Shown here: piece by piece, positions 1-8,724 of the stretch
Numbering within the stretch: position 1 is the stretch's first letter
Layout: every line of letters starts with the position of its first letter
Position numbers and translations under genes: made by a program
The notes under the pieces: generated by a model
What the model was told of the DNA's origin: nothing
The model's database searches: none
What the model saw: the letters and a program-made list of their open reading frames with translations, nothing else
Origin: Wolbachia endosymbiont (group B) of Hofmannophila pseudospretella
Lineage (GTDB): Bacteria > Pseudomonadota > Alphaproteobacteria > Rickettsiales > Anaplasmataceae
DNA length: 64,000 nucleotides
Direction of reading: 5' to 3'
Assembly (NCBI RefSeq): GCF_964028515.1
Contig: NZ_OZ034788.1
Span: 124,001 to 188,000 of the forward strand

Positions 1-112
1 ACTCTATAGCGCAATGTAGTGGGGTTTTTCCATTTAATCCTCTGACATTAACATCTAATCCAGGTTGATTAATGAGACACTTTATTAACTCCAAACTTAA
101 GTTATCAGCCAT
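1..112 (-). CDS. Ankyrin-repeat protein, N-terminal fragment (runs off window)
   Basis: An ATG on the minus strand opens a frame that stays open to the window edge, giving about 37 residues. The visible part ends in an ankyrin-repeat consensus (LNGKTPLHCAIE), preceded by a typical inter-repeat stretch (INQPGLDVNVRG). Ankyrin proteins are the commonest class of Wolbachia and phage WO candidate host-interaction proteins. The gene starts 3 nt after the stop codon of the upstream terminase-like gene, so the two are probably co-transcribed. Length and other domains cannot be seen here. Confidence 0.75.
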   Translation of the reverse strand, partial: MADNLSLELIKCLINQPGLDVNVRGLNGKTPLHCAIE

Positions 113-115
113 TAT

Positions 116-592
116 TTAAAATTTAATATTAGATAACTCTTCAAGTGAGTTTGTAATTTCCTCAGTCAATGTTCCATGAATCTTTTCAGTGTCACTCAGT
201 GATGCAAGCAATGCTGAAACTCTATTCGGAATATTAAGCAAATTATTACGTATAACTCTTGCTACATTAAATGCTTCGCGCTTTACTTCCTCTACTGCTA
301 CAAGTTCACCAATCTCAGCTTTTGCCTTTGCCTCAAGAAGTTTACCTCGTTCCATTTCATTTTTTATTCTAGTTTTTAGCAACATCGTGGAAAGGTTACT
401 TGTATTTTCGTTTTCTGGATTTTTCCTCCTAAGTGGCTGACTTGGATCTCTTATTGCTGCCACCGCTTCATTTGCTTGTTCTCTATTGATCAAACCATCC
501 TCCAACTCAACTATTCCTTTTTTTACTAAATAACAGACATATTGCTTTGATACTCCTATCTCTCTTGCCCATTCTGTTTGTGTGATTTTCAC
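116..592 (-). CDS. Phage terminase small subunit-like DNA-binding protein
   Basis: This 158-residue protein begins with a predicted helix-turn-helix (TEWAREIGVSKQYVCYLVKKG, residues ~5-26) of the kind found in phage Nu1/terminase small subunits. A charged helical middle (residues ~70-105) and an AFNVARVIRNNLLNIPNRVSA-type helix follow, which is common in DUF1441-like packaging proteins. The role would be recognition of phage DNA for packaging. The start is GTG, supported by a purine-rich GGAG about 8 nt upstream. It lies directly before an ankyrin gene and downstream of a relic of the methylase gene end. Family assignment is by motif only; another small HTH phage protein is possible. Confidence 0.6.
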   Translation of the reverse strand: MKITQTEWAREIGVSKQYVCYLVKKGIVELEDGLINREQANEAVAAIRDPSQPLRRKNPENENTSNLSTMLLKTRIKNEMERGKLLEAKAKAEIGELVAVEEVKREAFNVARVIRNNLLNIPNRVSALLASLSDTEKIHGTLTEEITNSLEELSNIKF

Positions 593-623
593 TTTTTTTT
601 CTCCTCTCTCTTGTTTCTACGAA

Positions 624-689
624 TTTTCTTCTTGAATCTCTGAAAAGGTTTTGCCAGTATCAGCAATTTCCTACCTGTTTATACTTGCC
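624..689 (-). pseudogene. Duplicated 3' end of the ParB/methylase gene
   Basis: About 65 bp here match the last codons of the methylase gene at 2770-2832, with several substitutions and a small gap. The same tail is therefore present on both sides of the 776-2638 gene. The simplest reading is that the methylase once adjoined the terminase-like gene and the membrane-protein gene was inserted with duplication of the junction. Confidence 0.7.
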
Positions 690-775
690 GGCGTCTTAGA
701 GATATTTTACTAATATAGAGCGAAGTACTCCGGTTTATAGCTGCTTTCTTTTTACATAGTGAAATTTGGCCATTT

Positions 776-2638
776 TCAACTAATACTATAAATTGCATCT
801 TTGTAGTTATGAGATTCAACCACTACTTGCTCTAGCGTTAAACTGCTGCATTTGGCATCTTTACTATGGTTTTCTTCAAGCACTTTTGTCCTTGCTTCCT
901 TTATTTCCTCAATGAACTTTCCATTAACTTTTTCTGGTTCAATTCTTTCCTCACAATATACAAGATTTGTGCAATTTGTTTTTCTGTAGTAATGTACTCC
1001 AAGGAATATCACTGATAGTGCAAGTATACTCGAGCCTATAAGTAGTGATAACCCTACGTTATTAATCAAAGCGTTCTGGTAAAACTTCTGTACACTATTA
1101 ATACCACCTTCTACATACAGTAATAAAGGCAATACTATATTTGCAGCAACCAAACTGCTTAATAATGCTGTAAATAATGGCCTATCTTTGATTACTGATT
1201 CTACTTTATTTCTTCTACTAATGACTTTGTCGTCAATATTAATGAAGTTGTTCTTACCCTCCCAAGCGTTAAGTGTAAAATGCGAATGAGTACCATTGCT
1301 GTATTCCAGTTTGACTGATTTTATTACTTTATCTTTTGGTTGATACTTTAGCACCTGATTCAAAGTTTCATTCGCATTCTTTCTCCCTACTTGACACTCT
1401 TCAATATCTCTAAATTGCTTTATTCCACAAAATATCGGACTAATTGCAACCAATAGTGCAACAGCTAGAATTGGTATAGTCACATAGATGGTACTGTTTG
1501 CAAAAAATGCAATTAATTGTGCTTTATTCTGTAAATATACCAAAGCTGCAGAAACGCTAAGTGCAACAGCAGCTATACCGAAAATTATAAATTCCTTCTG
1601 CTGCACTGTATATTTTATTCTTGGCAAAATTCTATTTGTTTTCTTTTCTTTTTTAATTAATGGAGTTTCTGAATTCACTCCTCCACTATTTGTTTGATCA
1701 CTTTCATGTAGCAAAATATTTGAAGATATATCACTAAGTGTGTCAATAGATGACCTTTCTGATGCTCCCTCTCTATCAGATATTGAGTTATCTTTCAGTT
1801 TCTGTAGATCTGATCTTTGTACTCCAAAGCTATTACCACTTATTCCACTATCATTCCCTTCTAAAACCTTTTTTGGAGATTTTGTATCTTGGTTTATTTT
1901 TGAATAAATAGGCTCGCCATTAGCTAGTTCTTCGTTTATTTCTGAATAAATAGGATCAGCATTAACTAGTTCCTCTATATTTTCCTCGTTATATGATTTT
2001 ACTTCTAATGATGATTTTGATGGTGCAATAGACTGTATAACATTTGACACATGATTTTTTGCTGTTCTAGGTGAAGGTGGAGCCACACTCCTACTATTGT
2101 CCTGCTGTACGATTTTAGGTGATGACTTTGGCTTATCCCCTGATTTTCTATCCTCTTCATGCACATCTATTGTGTCATATGTTTGGCAGTTGGAAGATGT
2201 ACTGAATGCCACATTAAACTGATCAGGATAATATCCACCGTTATATCCTATTCTATTTGCCTCACAAACTGCATTAAATTCGTCCTCTATGTCTTCACCC
2301 TCATCTAATGATGAAAGTGCATCAAATTGATCAGCACCTGCCTCGTCCATTTCTAGTGTAATACTGCTATCACTACCATTTCTAATCACATTCGAAAAAG
2401 CTGCCTTGTATTCAGTGTTGCACTGCTTCAGATCGTGACTACCACAAGTTTGCTTCATATGTTTCTCCTTAATAATAGGTGTTTGCTTCGTACCTTTTTC
2501 AAACAATTCAATTCTCTTCTTAACAGATAGTGTAGAATCTGAAACATTATTTTCTACTTCTTCAGAAAACGATGTTTCATTACTTGTTTGCGACGTTACT
2601 ACTCCAGCTGACGTCTTTGCTTGATTCATTGAGTGCAT
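776..2638 (-). CDS. Putative membrane effector with tandem EPIY-like motifs
   Basis: I do not recognise the family. The first ~370 residues are polar, low-complexity and rich in Ser, Asn, Asp and Glu. They contain two near-identical units, DPIYSEINEELANG followed by EPIYSKINQ, resembling the EPIYA-type tyrosine-phosphorylation motifs of bacterial effectors. The C-terminal ~280 residues hold two pairs of hydrophobic helices (about FIIFGIAAVALSVSAALVY and the next ~20-residue segment, then two more after a soluble loop). They are followed by a short charged tail. The frame extends to a TTG at 2719, but that codon has no ribosome site; the ATG at 2638 is preferred, giving about 620 residues. The gene sits between phage packaging and methylase genes, flanked by a duplicated methylase end, so it looks like an inserted accessory gene. 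Effector function is inference. Confidence 0.6.
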   Translation of the reverse strand: MHSMNQAKTSAGVVTSQTSNETSFSEEVENNVSDSTLSVKKRIELFEKGTKQTPIIKEKHMKQTCGSHDLKQCNTEYKAAFSNVIRNGSDSSITLEMDEAGADQFDALSSLDEGEDIEDEFNAVCEANRIGYNGGYYPDQFNVAFSTSSNCQTYDTIDVHEEDRKSGDKPKSSPKIVQQDNSRSVAPPSPRTAKNHVSNVIQSIAPSKSSLEVKSYNEENIEELVNADPIYSEINEELANGEPIYSKINQDTKSPKKVLEGNDSGISGNSFGVQRSDLQKLKDNSISDREGASERSSIDTLSDISSNILLHESDQTNSGGVNSETPLIKKEKKTNRILPRIKYTVQQKEFIIFGIAAVALSVSAALVYLQNKAQLIAFFANSTIYVTIPILAVALLVAISPIFCGIKQFRDIEECQVGRKNANETLNQVLKYQPKDKVIKSVKLEYSNGTHSHFTLNAWEGKNNFINIDDKVISRRNKVESVIKDRPLFTALLSSLVAANIVLPLLLYVEGGINSVQKFYQNALINNVGLSLLIGSSILALSVIFLGVHYYRKTNCTNLVYCEERIEPEKVNGKFIEEIKEARTKVLEENHSKDAKCSSLTLEQVVVESHNYKDAIYSIS

Positions 2639-2762
2639 CACACTTAATCCAAAGTTATTTGTTACGCTAAACTCATTAAAATACGGTATATACCAGTAAA
2701 TTAATATTACAACTACCAAGGCTTACTAAATTTCTGTTTGTGTTATCTTTTCCGCTTTTTTC

Positions 2763-3977
2763 TTACTGTTTTTCTTCTTGAATCTCTGAAAAAGTTTTAC
2801 CAGTACCAGAAAGAATTGCTTCCCTACCTGTGTACACTTGCCAACGTTTTATCGTTACATCTACAAATTTTGAATCTAGCTCTATTGTTCTGCAAATTCT
2901 TCCTGTTCTCTCACATGCAATCAGTGTACTTCCAGAGCCGCTAAATGGATCAAGAACTATGTCTCCTGATCTGCTGCTGTTTACTATTGCTCTCTCCATT
3001 AGCTCTACTGGCTTCATTGTTGGATGTAATGAGTTATGTGTTGGCTTATCATAAAACCACAGATCACTTTGATTTCTACCCCCATGCCACTCACGTTTAT
3101 TACCGCTTTTCCATCCATAGAGCATTGCTTCGTATTGTCTTTGATAATCTGATCTTCCTAGCGTAAAGTGATTCTTCGCCCAAATGATAAATGTTGACCA
3201 TTTTCCTCCTGCCTCCTCAAATGCTTTTTGCAACGTTGAAAACTCTGATGATGATATGCAGATGTAAATTGCACCTTTCGTATATGCTAAAATATGGGAA
3301 CAGATGTCGTAGAGAAAAAGCTCATACTTTTCACCTTGATTATCATTTAATATTTTTTTATCTTCTCTTTCTTGACTGCTACCATAATCAACGTTATATG
3401 GAGGATCACAAATAGTAATGTCTGCCATTTTATCGCCCAGTACTGCTTTAAATGATTCAACTACAGAGCTATCACCACAATAGATTCTATGATCACCTAA
3501 AATCCAAAGATCACCTGGTTTTGTTACCTTTTTGTCATCAACAGCTAAGTCAGAAAGATCTTCTTTTTCACTATCTAAATCATCAAGGAAATGTTGAACT
3601 TTTTCTAATTCAAATCCAGTCATTTTAAGATCAAACTGTAAATCTTCTAACTCTTGAATTTCTACTTTTAAAAGCTCATCATCCCACTTTGCCCAATTAG
3701 CTGATTGATTTGCCAGTAATCGAAAAGCTTTGGTTTGTGGTTCATTTAAATTATCACTTAAAACAACTGGAATACTCTCCATACCAAGTTTTCTTGCTGC
3801 TTTAAGTCTTAAATGACCATCAACCACAGTTCCATCGCTTTTTGCAACTATTGGTATACGAAAACCGAATTCCCTGATTGAAGCACACATTCTATTTACT
3901 ACGTCATCATTCTTACGTGGATTACGCTCATATTCAACTAGGTTTTCAACAGGATAGTAGTGGATTGCTAAATTCAT
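2763..3977 (-). CDS. ParB-domain DNA adenine/cytosine-N4 methyltransferase
   Basis: This 404-residue phage-type protein has two parts. Residues ~1-110 form a ParB/Srx-like nuclease-fold domain (VEYERNPRKND, then GTVVDGHLRLKAARKLG). Residues ~160-390 form an N6-adenine or N4-cytosine DNA methylase. It shows the catalytic DPPY motif near residue 191, TMKPVELMERAI, and the AdoMet-binding DPFSGSGST near residue 345. This domain order is common in phage and WO methylases. It would modify phage or host DNA, perhaps protecting it from restriction. No restriction endonuclease is visible nearby, so it behaves as an orphan enzyme. The start is an ATG; the protein is full length for the family. Confidence 0.88.
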   Translation of the reverse strand: MNLAIHYYPVENLVEYERNPRKNDDVVNRMCASIREFGFRIPIVAKSDGTVVDGHLRLKAARKLGMESIPVVLSDNLNEPQTKAFRLLANQSANWAKWDDELLKVEIQELEDLQFDLKMTGFELEKVQHFLDDLDSEKEDLSDLAVDDKKVTKPGDLWILGDHRIYCGDSSVVESFKAVLGDKMADITICDPPYNVDYGSSQEREDKKILNDNQGEKYELFLYDICSHILAYTKGAIYICISSSEFSTLQKAFEEAGGKWSTFIIWAKNHFTLGRSDYQRQYEAMLYGWKSGNKREWHGGRNQSDLWFYDKPTHNSLHPTMKPVELMERAIVNSSRSGDIVLDPFSGSGSTLIACERTGRICRTIELDSKFVDVTIKRWQVYTGREAILSGTGKTFSEIQEEKQ

Positions 3978-4079
3978 ATCTTAATAATTAAAAAGTTAAT
4001 ATTCAAAATATATCTGACGCTAAAGAAGGCCTGGGGTCAAACCCACCAAACCCGCCAGTATGGCCGAAAGGACCCACTT

Positions 4080-4538
4080 TTATGGATTTTTCGTCTTATT
4101 AATATCTTTACTAATATAGAACATTAATGCCAAAGCATCGGCCTCATTATCATCTCTAGGTGAAAAACTTTTTTCACGTATCGCTTCAATAACTTCACTC
4201 TTACTTGCATTGCCTTTGCCTGCTATAAAGCGTTTTATAGTTTTAACATTAACACCTTGGTAGGGAATATTGTTCTCTTCACACCAAGCAGACAGAACTG
4301 CGAGAAAACCGCCATAGCAATGCGCTGCATCTGTTCCTAGATGTCTTCTTACTTCTTCAAAATAAACCGCAGCGAACTTATGCTCCAAAGAGTTAAGCCA
4401 ATTACGAAAATTCAAGAAGCACATGCCACCTCCGCTAAAACGACTACCATGAAAGCCTTTGCTTCCACTTTCAATTATTCCATCTGTTAGAATTGCCCAG
4501 CCCGTTTGCTTGCCAAGGTCCAGTGTTAGGATTGACAT
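4080..4538 (-). CDS. RuvC-like Holliday junction resolvase (phage)
   Basis: This 152-residue protein has an RNase H/RuvC-fold pattern of acidic residues. There is a first strand with LDLGKQTGWAI (Asp near residue 6), a middle strand YFEEVRRH, and a C-terminal DDNEADALAL helix carrying the last metal ligands. Such enzymes resolve branched DNA intermediates during phage recombination and packaging. It is upstream of the methylase on the same strand, about 100 nt away across a relatively GC-rich spacer. The start is an ATG. Distinguishing RuvC proper from other phage RNase H-fold endonucleases would need a profile search. Confidence 0.8.
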   Translation of the reverse strand: MSILTLDLGKQTGWAILTDGIIESGSKGFHGSRFSGGGMCFLNFRNWLNSLEHKFAAVYFEEVRRHLGTDAAHCYGGFLAVLSAWCEENNIPYQGVNVKTIKRFIAGKGNASKSEVIEAIREKSFSPRDDNEADALALMFYISKDINKTKNP

Positions 4539-5019
4539 TTATATTCAGAATTTGTTTCGCTAGAGTGCTATATAATATATATTCAGGATTTGAAAAATTT
4601 TTGTCCAAAAAATCTTCTTCTTAAGCAAACTTTTTAGAAAAAACTTGGTTAAAAATCAGTAAACAGCCCTTGCATAATTATTGGTCAAGGCTTTCAGATT
4701 TCTATCTTAACTATTTAAATAGTCTATTATGCTGTGGTTAGTTTCTTATGAACATTTATCCAAATCGTAAATTTTGGGAAGATGATTTAGAAGTCCCTGT
4801 TAACCATTTGCTTGATCGTTTTCACAATACAAAAATACGTCAGTCTTGGATAGATTCACTTTCTGGTAAGCAATTAAATATTATTTTTCAAAACTCCTTT
4901 AAAGATAAATTAAATGCTCAACTCTTTGATGACGAAAGTTACGATAATACATCTGTACAATACAAACGTAAAGTGATTGCTAATTATTCCGATTCTCTCG
5001 TTACTTATACCAAAATCCA

Positions 5020-5433
5020 TTACTGACCGAACAAATAAGAAACATTACAAACTCGTTTAATAGTAGTACTGGAAATATTGACAATAAAATTACACAAAAC
5101 ATCTTCAAGTAAACCTATGGTATCGTAGATACTATTGCGTAAAGTATTGTATTTGATATATTGCCACAACCTTTCAACAGGATTCAGTTCCGGTGAATAA
5201 GGAGGCAAGTATATGATGGTAATGTTTTCCTGAATTTTCAAACTTTTTGATCTATGCCAACTTGCACAATCCATTACAAGAAAGGCTTCTTTCGTGCCTA
5301 AATCTTTCGACATCTGCTCCAGAAATATATTCATACAATCAGTGTTTACATATGGAGCAAGTAGGCTAATTTTCTTACCACTTCTTGGATTTACCGCACT
5401 GTAGATATAGAAATTTTGTCTACCAATTTTCAT
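5020..5433 (-). CDS. IS630 transposase, C-terminal DDE part (copy 1)
   Basis: This 137-residue product is the catalytic C-terminal half of an IS630/Tc1-type transposase. It has VMDCASWHRS (second Asp) and the hallmark YLPPYSPELNPVERLW (Glu-containing end of the DDE triad). The N-terminal half lies upstream in another frame (5507-6025). Between the two ORFs the DNA encodes FDESRFG- and GHGWFKKG-type sequence in a third register, so a full enzyme requires frameshifting, as is usual in this IS group. Confidence 0.9.
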   Translation of the reverse strand: MKIGRQNFYIYSAVNPRSGKKISLLAPYVNTDCMNIFLEQMSKDLGTKEAFLVMDCASWHRSKSLKIQENITIIYLPPYSPELNPVERLWQYIKYNTLRNSIYDTIGLLEDVLCNFIVNISSTTIKRVCNVSYLFGQ

Positions 5434-5506
5434 TTTAACCTGTGTTCTGACCCCTTTTTTAAACCATCCGTGTCCGATTTTTGAATGAGTTCCAAATCGT
5501 GATTCA

Positions 5507-6025
5507 TCAAAAAAATACCTCCTTTTCAGGGTGGGAATTGACTATTTTATTGAAGTATTTTTTAAACTCTTCTTGCTTGTTTTTATCTTGTTTATGGTGA
5601 ATTGGCCTCGGTGTTATGTAAGAAAACTTCATCCTTTGTATCTCACGGTGCACTGTTGATTTGCTAATGTTTAGGCCAAATTCCTCTGAGATTTTTATTT
5701 GCACTTCCTTAATAGTAATATTTGGATTTCTTTCTACCCATATTTCAATTTGCTCACGTTGATTTTTGTTTAATTTGCTTTTTCTTCGCCGCTGAGACGG
5801 GGAAAATAATCTTTCTACTCTACCAAATTTTAGATGCTTTATCCATTCAGTCAAAGCAGTCCTTGAAATTTTACATATTCTTGCCACAGCGCTTATACTA
5901 CTTTCTTTTCCTGCTATCACCGCTTGTAACTTTTTTGAAACATATGCGTTATTTCTGACCTTTTTTAACATTTCTTTCGCCAAATTTACAACTTTTTCGT
6001 CTAATAGTTTTGACCTTAATGCCAT
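5507..6025 (-). CDS. IS630 transposase, N-terminal DNA-binding part (copy 1)
   Basis: This 172-residue protein carries two helix-turn-helix regions, one around SAVARICKISRTALTEWIK (residues ~44-62) and a second around NISKSTVHREIQRMKFSY (residues ~123-140). This is the paired DNA-binding arrangement of IS630/Tc1 transposases. It ends just before the first catalytic Asp region. It is identical in all three copies in this window. Confidence 0.9.
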   Translation of the reverse strand: MALRSKLLDEKVVNLAKEMLKKVRNNAYVSKKLQAVIAGKESSISAVARICKISRTALTEWIKHLKFGRVERLFSPSQRRRKSKLNKNQREQIEIWVERNPNITIKEVQIKISEEFGLNISKSTVHREIQRMKFSYITPRPIHHKQDKNKQEEFKKYFNKIVNSHPEKEVFF

Positions 6026-7048
6026 TTATACCTCTCTATTTTATCTACTTTAGTATCACTTCTTTCCCATTATTGTCTATCTGTTCTTTATATAGTGGGA
6101 ATTGGTATTACTACTTGATTACCTGTTTTGACCGTGCAAAACTAGAAGTTACTGTCAGTGAAATTGCAAGATCTGCATTAACTACGGAACTCATGAAATC
6201 CTACCTTGTAAAAAATAATAATAAATATGATAAGAAGTCTTTGCTGTTTCTACTGTTTCATGCAGATTACAATCTTTTAAAGTCTGTCTATCACTTTGAA
6301 AAAATACAAAGAAAGAGTTTCATGTCTTTTGCCTTACAAAAAATACCAAGACGACCAAGTACTCCATTTAAGGACTTTATCTCAGAGGAAATCATACAAC
6401 AAATACTGAAAGAAGATAACATTAAGAGAAATGACAGTTTCGAGAATCAACTACAAGGTTTCTTCTATCATCAGAATCGTTTATATGTGTTAATACGAAA
6501 AGCTAGCGATATAGATTTGTTGTTAAATTCAAACAAAGTTATTCATGGCCATAAGGCAGAGTGGATGATTTTGGATTTTCTACTAAATGGCACTCAGGTA
6601 GATCTTGGTGCTAGAAATATCGATCAAGCTATAGAAATAGCAAATAGCATTGCAAGTTGTTACTTTGGCTGCGAATGTATTTTTGTAGATGTGCAGGATA
6701 AAAACTTTGCGGAACAGGTGCATAAATTTATAGAAACTTGTATTAATGAATCTGATTCAAATATTCGTGTTTTTGAGTTAAAGTTTCAGTCAAATCGTTT
6801 CAATTACAGCTATACTAATATCACTTTGACTGTTGCTCCATATGATCCTATTGCACCGGAATTGCATGTTTTAAAGCCATTTGTAGGAGACATAGTGCCA
6901 TTGATAGAGTCGATTAAAGTAATATTTCAAGGCAAAAAGATAGGCTTATTTTTCAAGCGAAGTGATGAGTATATAGCAATTTACTACTCTGAACATCCTC
7001 TGAATAAAAGGGAAAGAGAGGATTTTAAAGCATACATAAAACAATTTT

Positions 7049-8155
7049 ATGGTCTTACAATCTTGCCAAGAGCAAATCTCTGATCTTCTTAATTCTGGCA
7101 GCTCTTGGGTTAATCCAAATCAAAATTACATCAAAGCAGCAAGGTATTTGTCAGATCTTGAATTAATTAAGATGCAAGAGAGGTCTTACATTATCTGCTC
7201 TCGTAGACAAGATAAATTAGATTGGCCAAATATAGTTGATCCATACTGTAACAATGAGATTTTCATTGATGAGGACTTTAACGAAGCATGCGATAATATA
7301 ATTTGTGAAAATTGTAACCGTGATATTTTACCTAATACCTACAAGAAGCAAAGATTTCACCGCTTATCTGCATATTTAAACCCAGAGAAATTTATGAATT
7401 GGTTTGAAGGTCAGCTAAGTGATACAAATTTTATGTGGCAAAAAGTGGAAAGTGGAGTTTATCATGTTGGTGGACAAGGTAAGATTGTAAGTTTAATCAT
7501 ACTTGATTTTTGCACCAATCCAACATTCTTAACGATAGATAAGCTTAAAGCTAATCCAACTGTATTAATAATACTAAGAAAAAATCCATCAAACATACCT
7601 CTTGATTTGCCCACAGTAAAAATGGTTGACCTTTTCTTTCAGCATAAGACTTTAATTGAAGTATTCCAAGAAGCAGCACAAAGAGGAGTACTAGAGTTCA
7701 TACCAAATACTTCAATGCAAATCTTACATACTGCACTTAATCTAATTGAACCTCCTAAAGAGAAGGAATTACTAAAGTTGCAATTGATAGAGGGCTCACT
7801 TTACGTAAACAATATAGAGATTCTAAATAAGAAAGCTGTAGCATGTATGAAAGTTTTGCGCGTATTATTTGAACAATTTTTGAATGATTGTAAAAAAGAA
7901 TTACCTCCTGAAAAACACATGTTGCTTCGCATAACTGAAATAGAAAAGCGCCTAAATCTTGATCCAGAAGCAGATCCAGAACATCACATCAGAAAACCAC
8001 TAAACACAATCCAAAGAACAATAAAAACCACCTTAGCTAAAAAATTAGGACTAAACATCGAACGTAATGATGTGATTCAAACAGTTGGTTGGCCTGGATC
8101 ATCGCGTAGAGATTATGGTTACCGTATTAACCCTTTTACTGTGGTAGTTCGTTAA
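7049..8155 (+). CDS. Unknown two-gene cassette, gene 2 (zinc-ribbon and winged-helix-like)
   Basis: This 368-residue protein belongs to no family I can name. The first ~60 residues look like a winged helix (NYIKAARYLSDLELIKMQERSYIICS). A possible zinc ribbon follows, with Cys residues in CNNEIF and CDNIICENCNRDI. The middle is an alpha/beta region with hydrophobic strands (IVSLIILDFC, TVLIILRKNP), reminiscent of a nuclease- or receiver-like core. The C-terminus has a second DNA-binding-like helix set ending GWPGSSRRDYGYRINP. It overlaps the upstream gene by 35 nt and is intact although its partner is broken by an IS. A regulatory or defence-type role is inference from architecture and position in a phage accessory region. 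Confidence 0.6.
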   Translation: MVLQSCQEQISDLLNSGSSWVNPNQNYIKAARYLSDLELIKMQERSYIICSRRQDKLDWPNIVDPYCNNEIFIDEDFNEACDNIICENCNRDILPNTYKKQRFHRLSAYLNPEKFMNWFEGQLSDTNFMWQKVESGVYHVGGQGKIVSLIILDFCTNPTFLTIDKLKANPTVLIILRKNPSNIPLDLPTVKMVDLFFQHKTLIEVFQEAAQRGVLEFIPNTSMQILHTALNLIEPPKEKELLKLQLIEGSLYVNNIEILNKKAVACMKVLRVLFEQFLNDCKKELPPEKHMLLRITEIEKRLNLDPEADPEHHIRKPLNTIQRTIKTTLAKKLGLNIERNDVIQTVGWPGSSRRDYGYRINPFTVVVR

Positions 8156-8367
8156 CTGTGTTGACGAGAAGTAAAAGTAGTATATTTTACCCTAAAGTCA
8201 CATCTAGCTTTAAAATACAGTTTTTGTCTTATTTAAAGAAATTTGAAAATATAAATTCTCAATTACGCAACTCACCAAAAACCTATCTCGTTTCTTTTGC
8301 TTTCTTCAATCTTTTCTACTCTGTTCGTTTGCCGACTTTTGTGTTTGAAGCACATCTACACTCAATG

Positions 8368-8434
8368 CCCTTCTATAATATATATACCGGATTTCTTGCT
8401 ACTTTTTCCGGGATTTTCTGAAAAAAAGTTAAAA
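8368..8434 (+). repeat. Dispersed AT-rich repeat, copy 1
   Basis: The motif CCCTTCTATAATATATATACCGG, followed by TTTCTT, ACTTTTTC and TTTCTGAAAAAA, recurs at 14499-14552 with a few changes. A weaker relative lies near 4569-4600. It is outside genes in all three places. The stretch 8156-8724 otherwise shows no convincing gene; the 87-codon open frame there has no support. Confidence 0.5.
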
Positions 8435-8724
8435 TAATTTGAATGTAGCTCAGAAATTAAAGAGCTTTAAGAATCCGCTAAACGGAACTCCTAGACATCT
8501 TACTATTTGAGTTGTTTCCATTTTGGAAATAACTGTTTACTGGAGCTGAGAAGAGTTCAAATGGATTTTTGATAAAACATATATCCCCCTCTATCTAGCT
8601 CATTAATAAGTTATAATAGCTCTCTAAAGACGTTTTAAAGAATTTGGTTGCAGTAAAGACAATTAATTGGTTAAATTCCTTAAACTTCATTAATGGTTTG
8701 TTTGTAAGTTATAGGAGATAGATA

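Larger units (their letters stand above)
5005..6110 (-). mobile_element. IS630-type insertion sequence, copy 1, with 3-bp target duplication
   Basis: The element is 1,100 bp (5008-6107), ends in TACC and GGTA, and is flanked by TTA on both sides. Its imperfect inverted ends are TACCAAAATCCATTACTG and the complement of the right end, TACCAATTCCCACTATAT. Two overlapping-frame minus-strand ORFs encode the transposase. It splits the unknown gene 4748-7083. Copies at 10100-11199 and 52043-53142 have the same length and encode identical proteins, so transposition is recent. Confidence 0.92.
4748..7083 (+). pseudogene. Unknown two-gene cassette, gene 1, split by IS630
   Basis: The reading frame starts at an ATG at 4748 and stops inside the IS element. 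The rest resumes at 6111 and ends at 7083. Removing 5008-6107 plus one 3-bp target copy (TTA) restores a single in-frame protein of 410 residues, with the junction reading SLVTYYLITCFDRAK. I recognise no family. The protein is soluble and Lys/Ile-rich, with no obvious catalytic motif; the C-terminal half looks like a mixed alpha/beta fold (VDLGARNIDQAIEIANSIA, then APELHVLKPFVGDIVPLIES). It overlaps the next gene by 35 nt, so the pair was one transcription unit. In this genome the gene is interrupted; a C-terminal piece could still be translated from a start within the IS right end. Confidence 0.75.

Noticed and set aside
4020..4079. GC-richer segment with GGGT/ACCC arms upstream of the methylase, considered as an RNA element
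   Set aside because: The stem is only four pairs and no second copy or downstream signal supports a structured RNA.
8158..8421. 87-codon plus-strand open frame after the unknown cassette
   Set aside because: No ribosome site and Ser/Phe-rich composition like random AT-rich DNA; overlaps a dispersed repeat.
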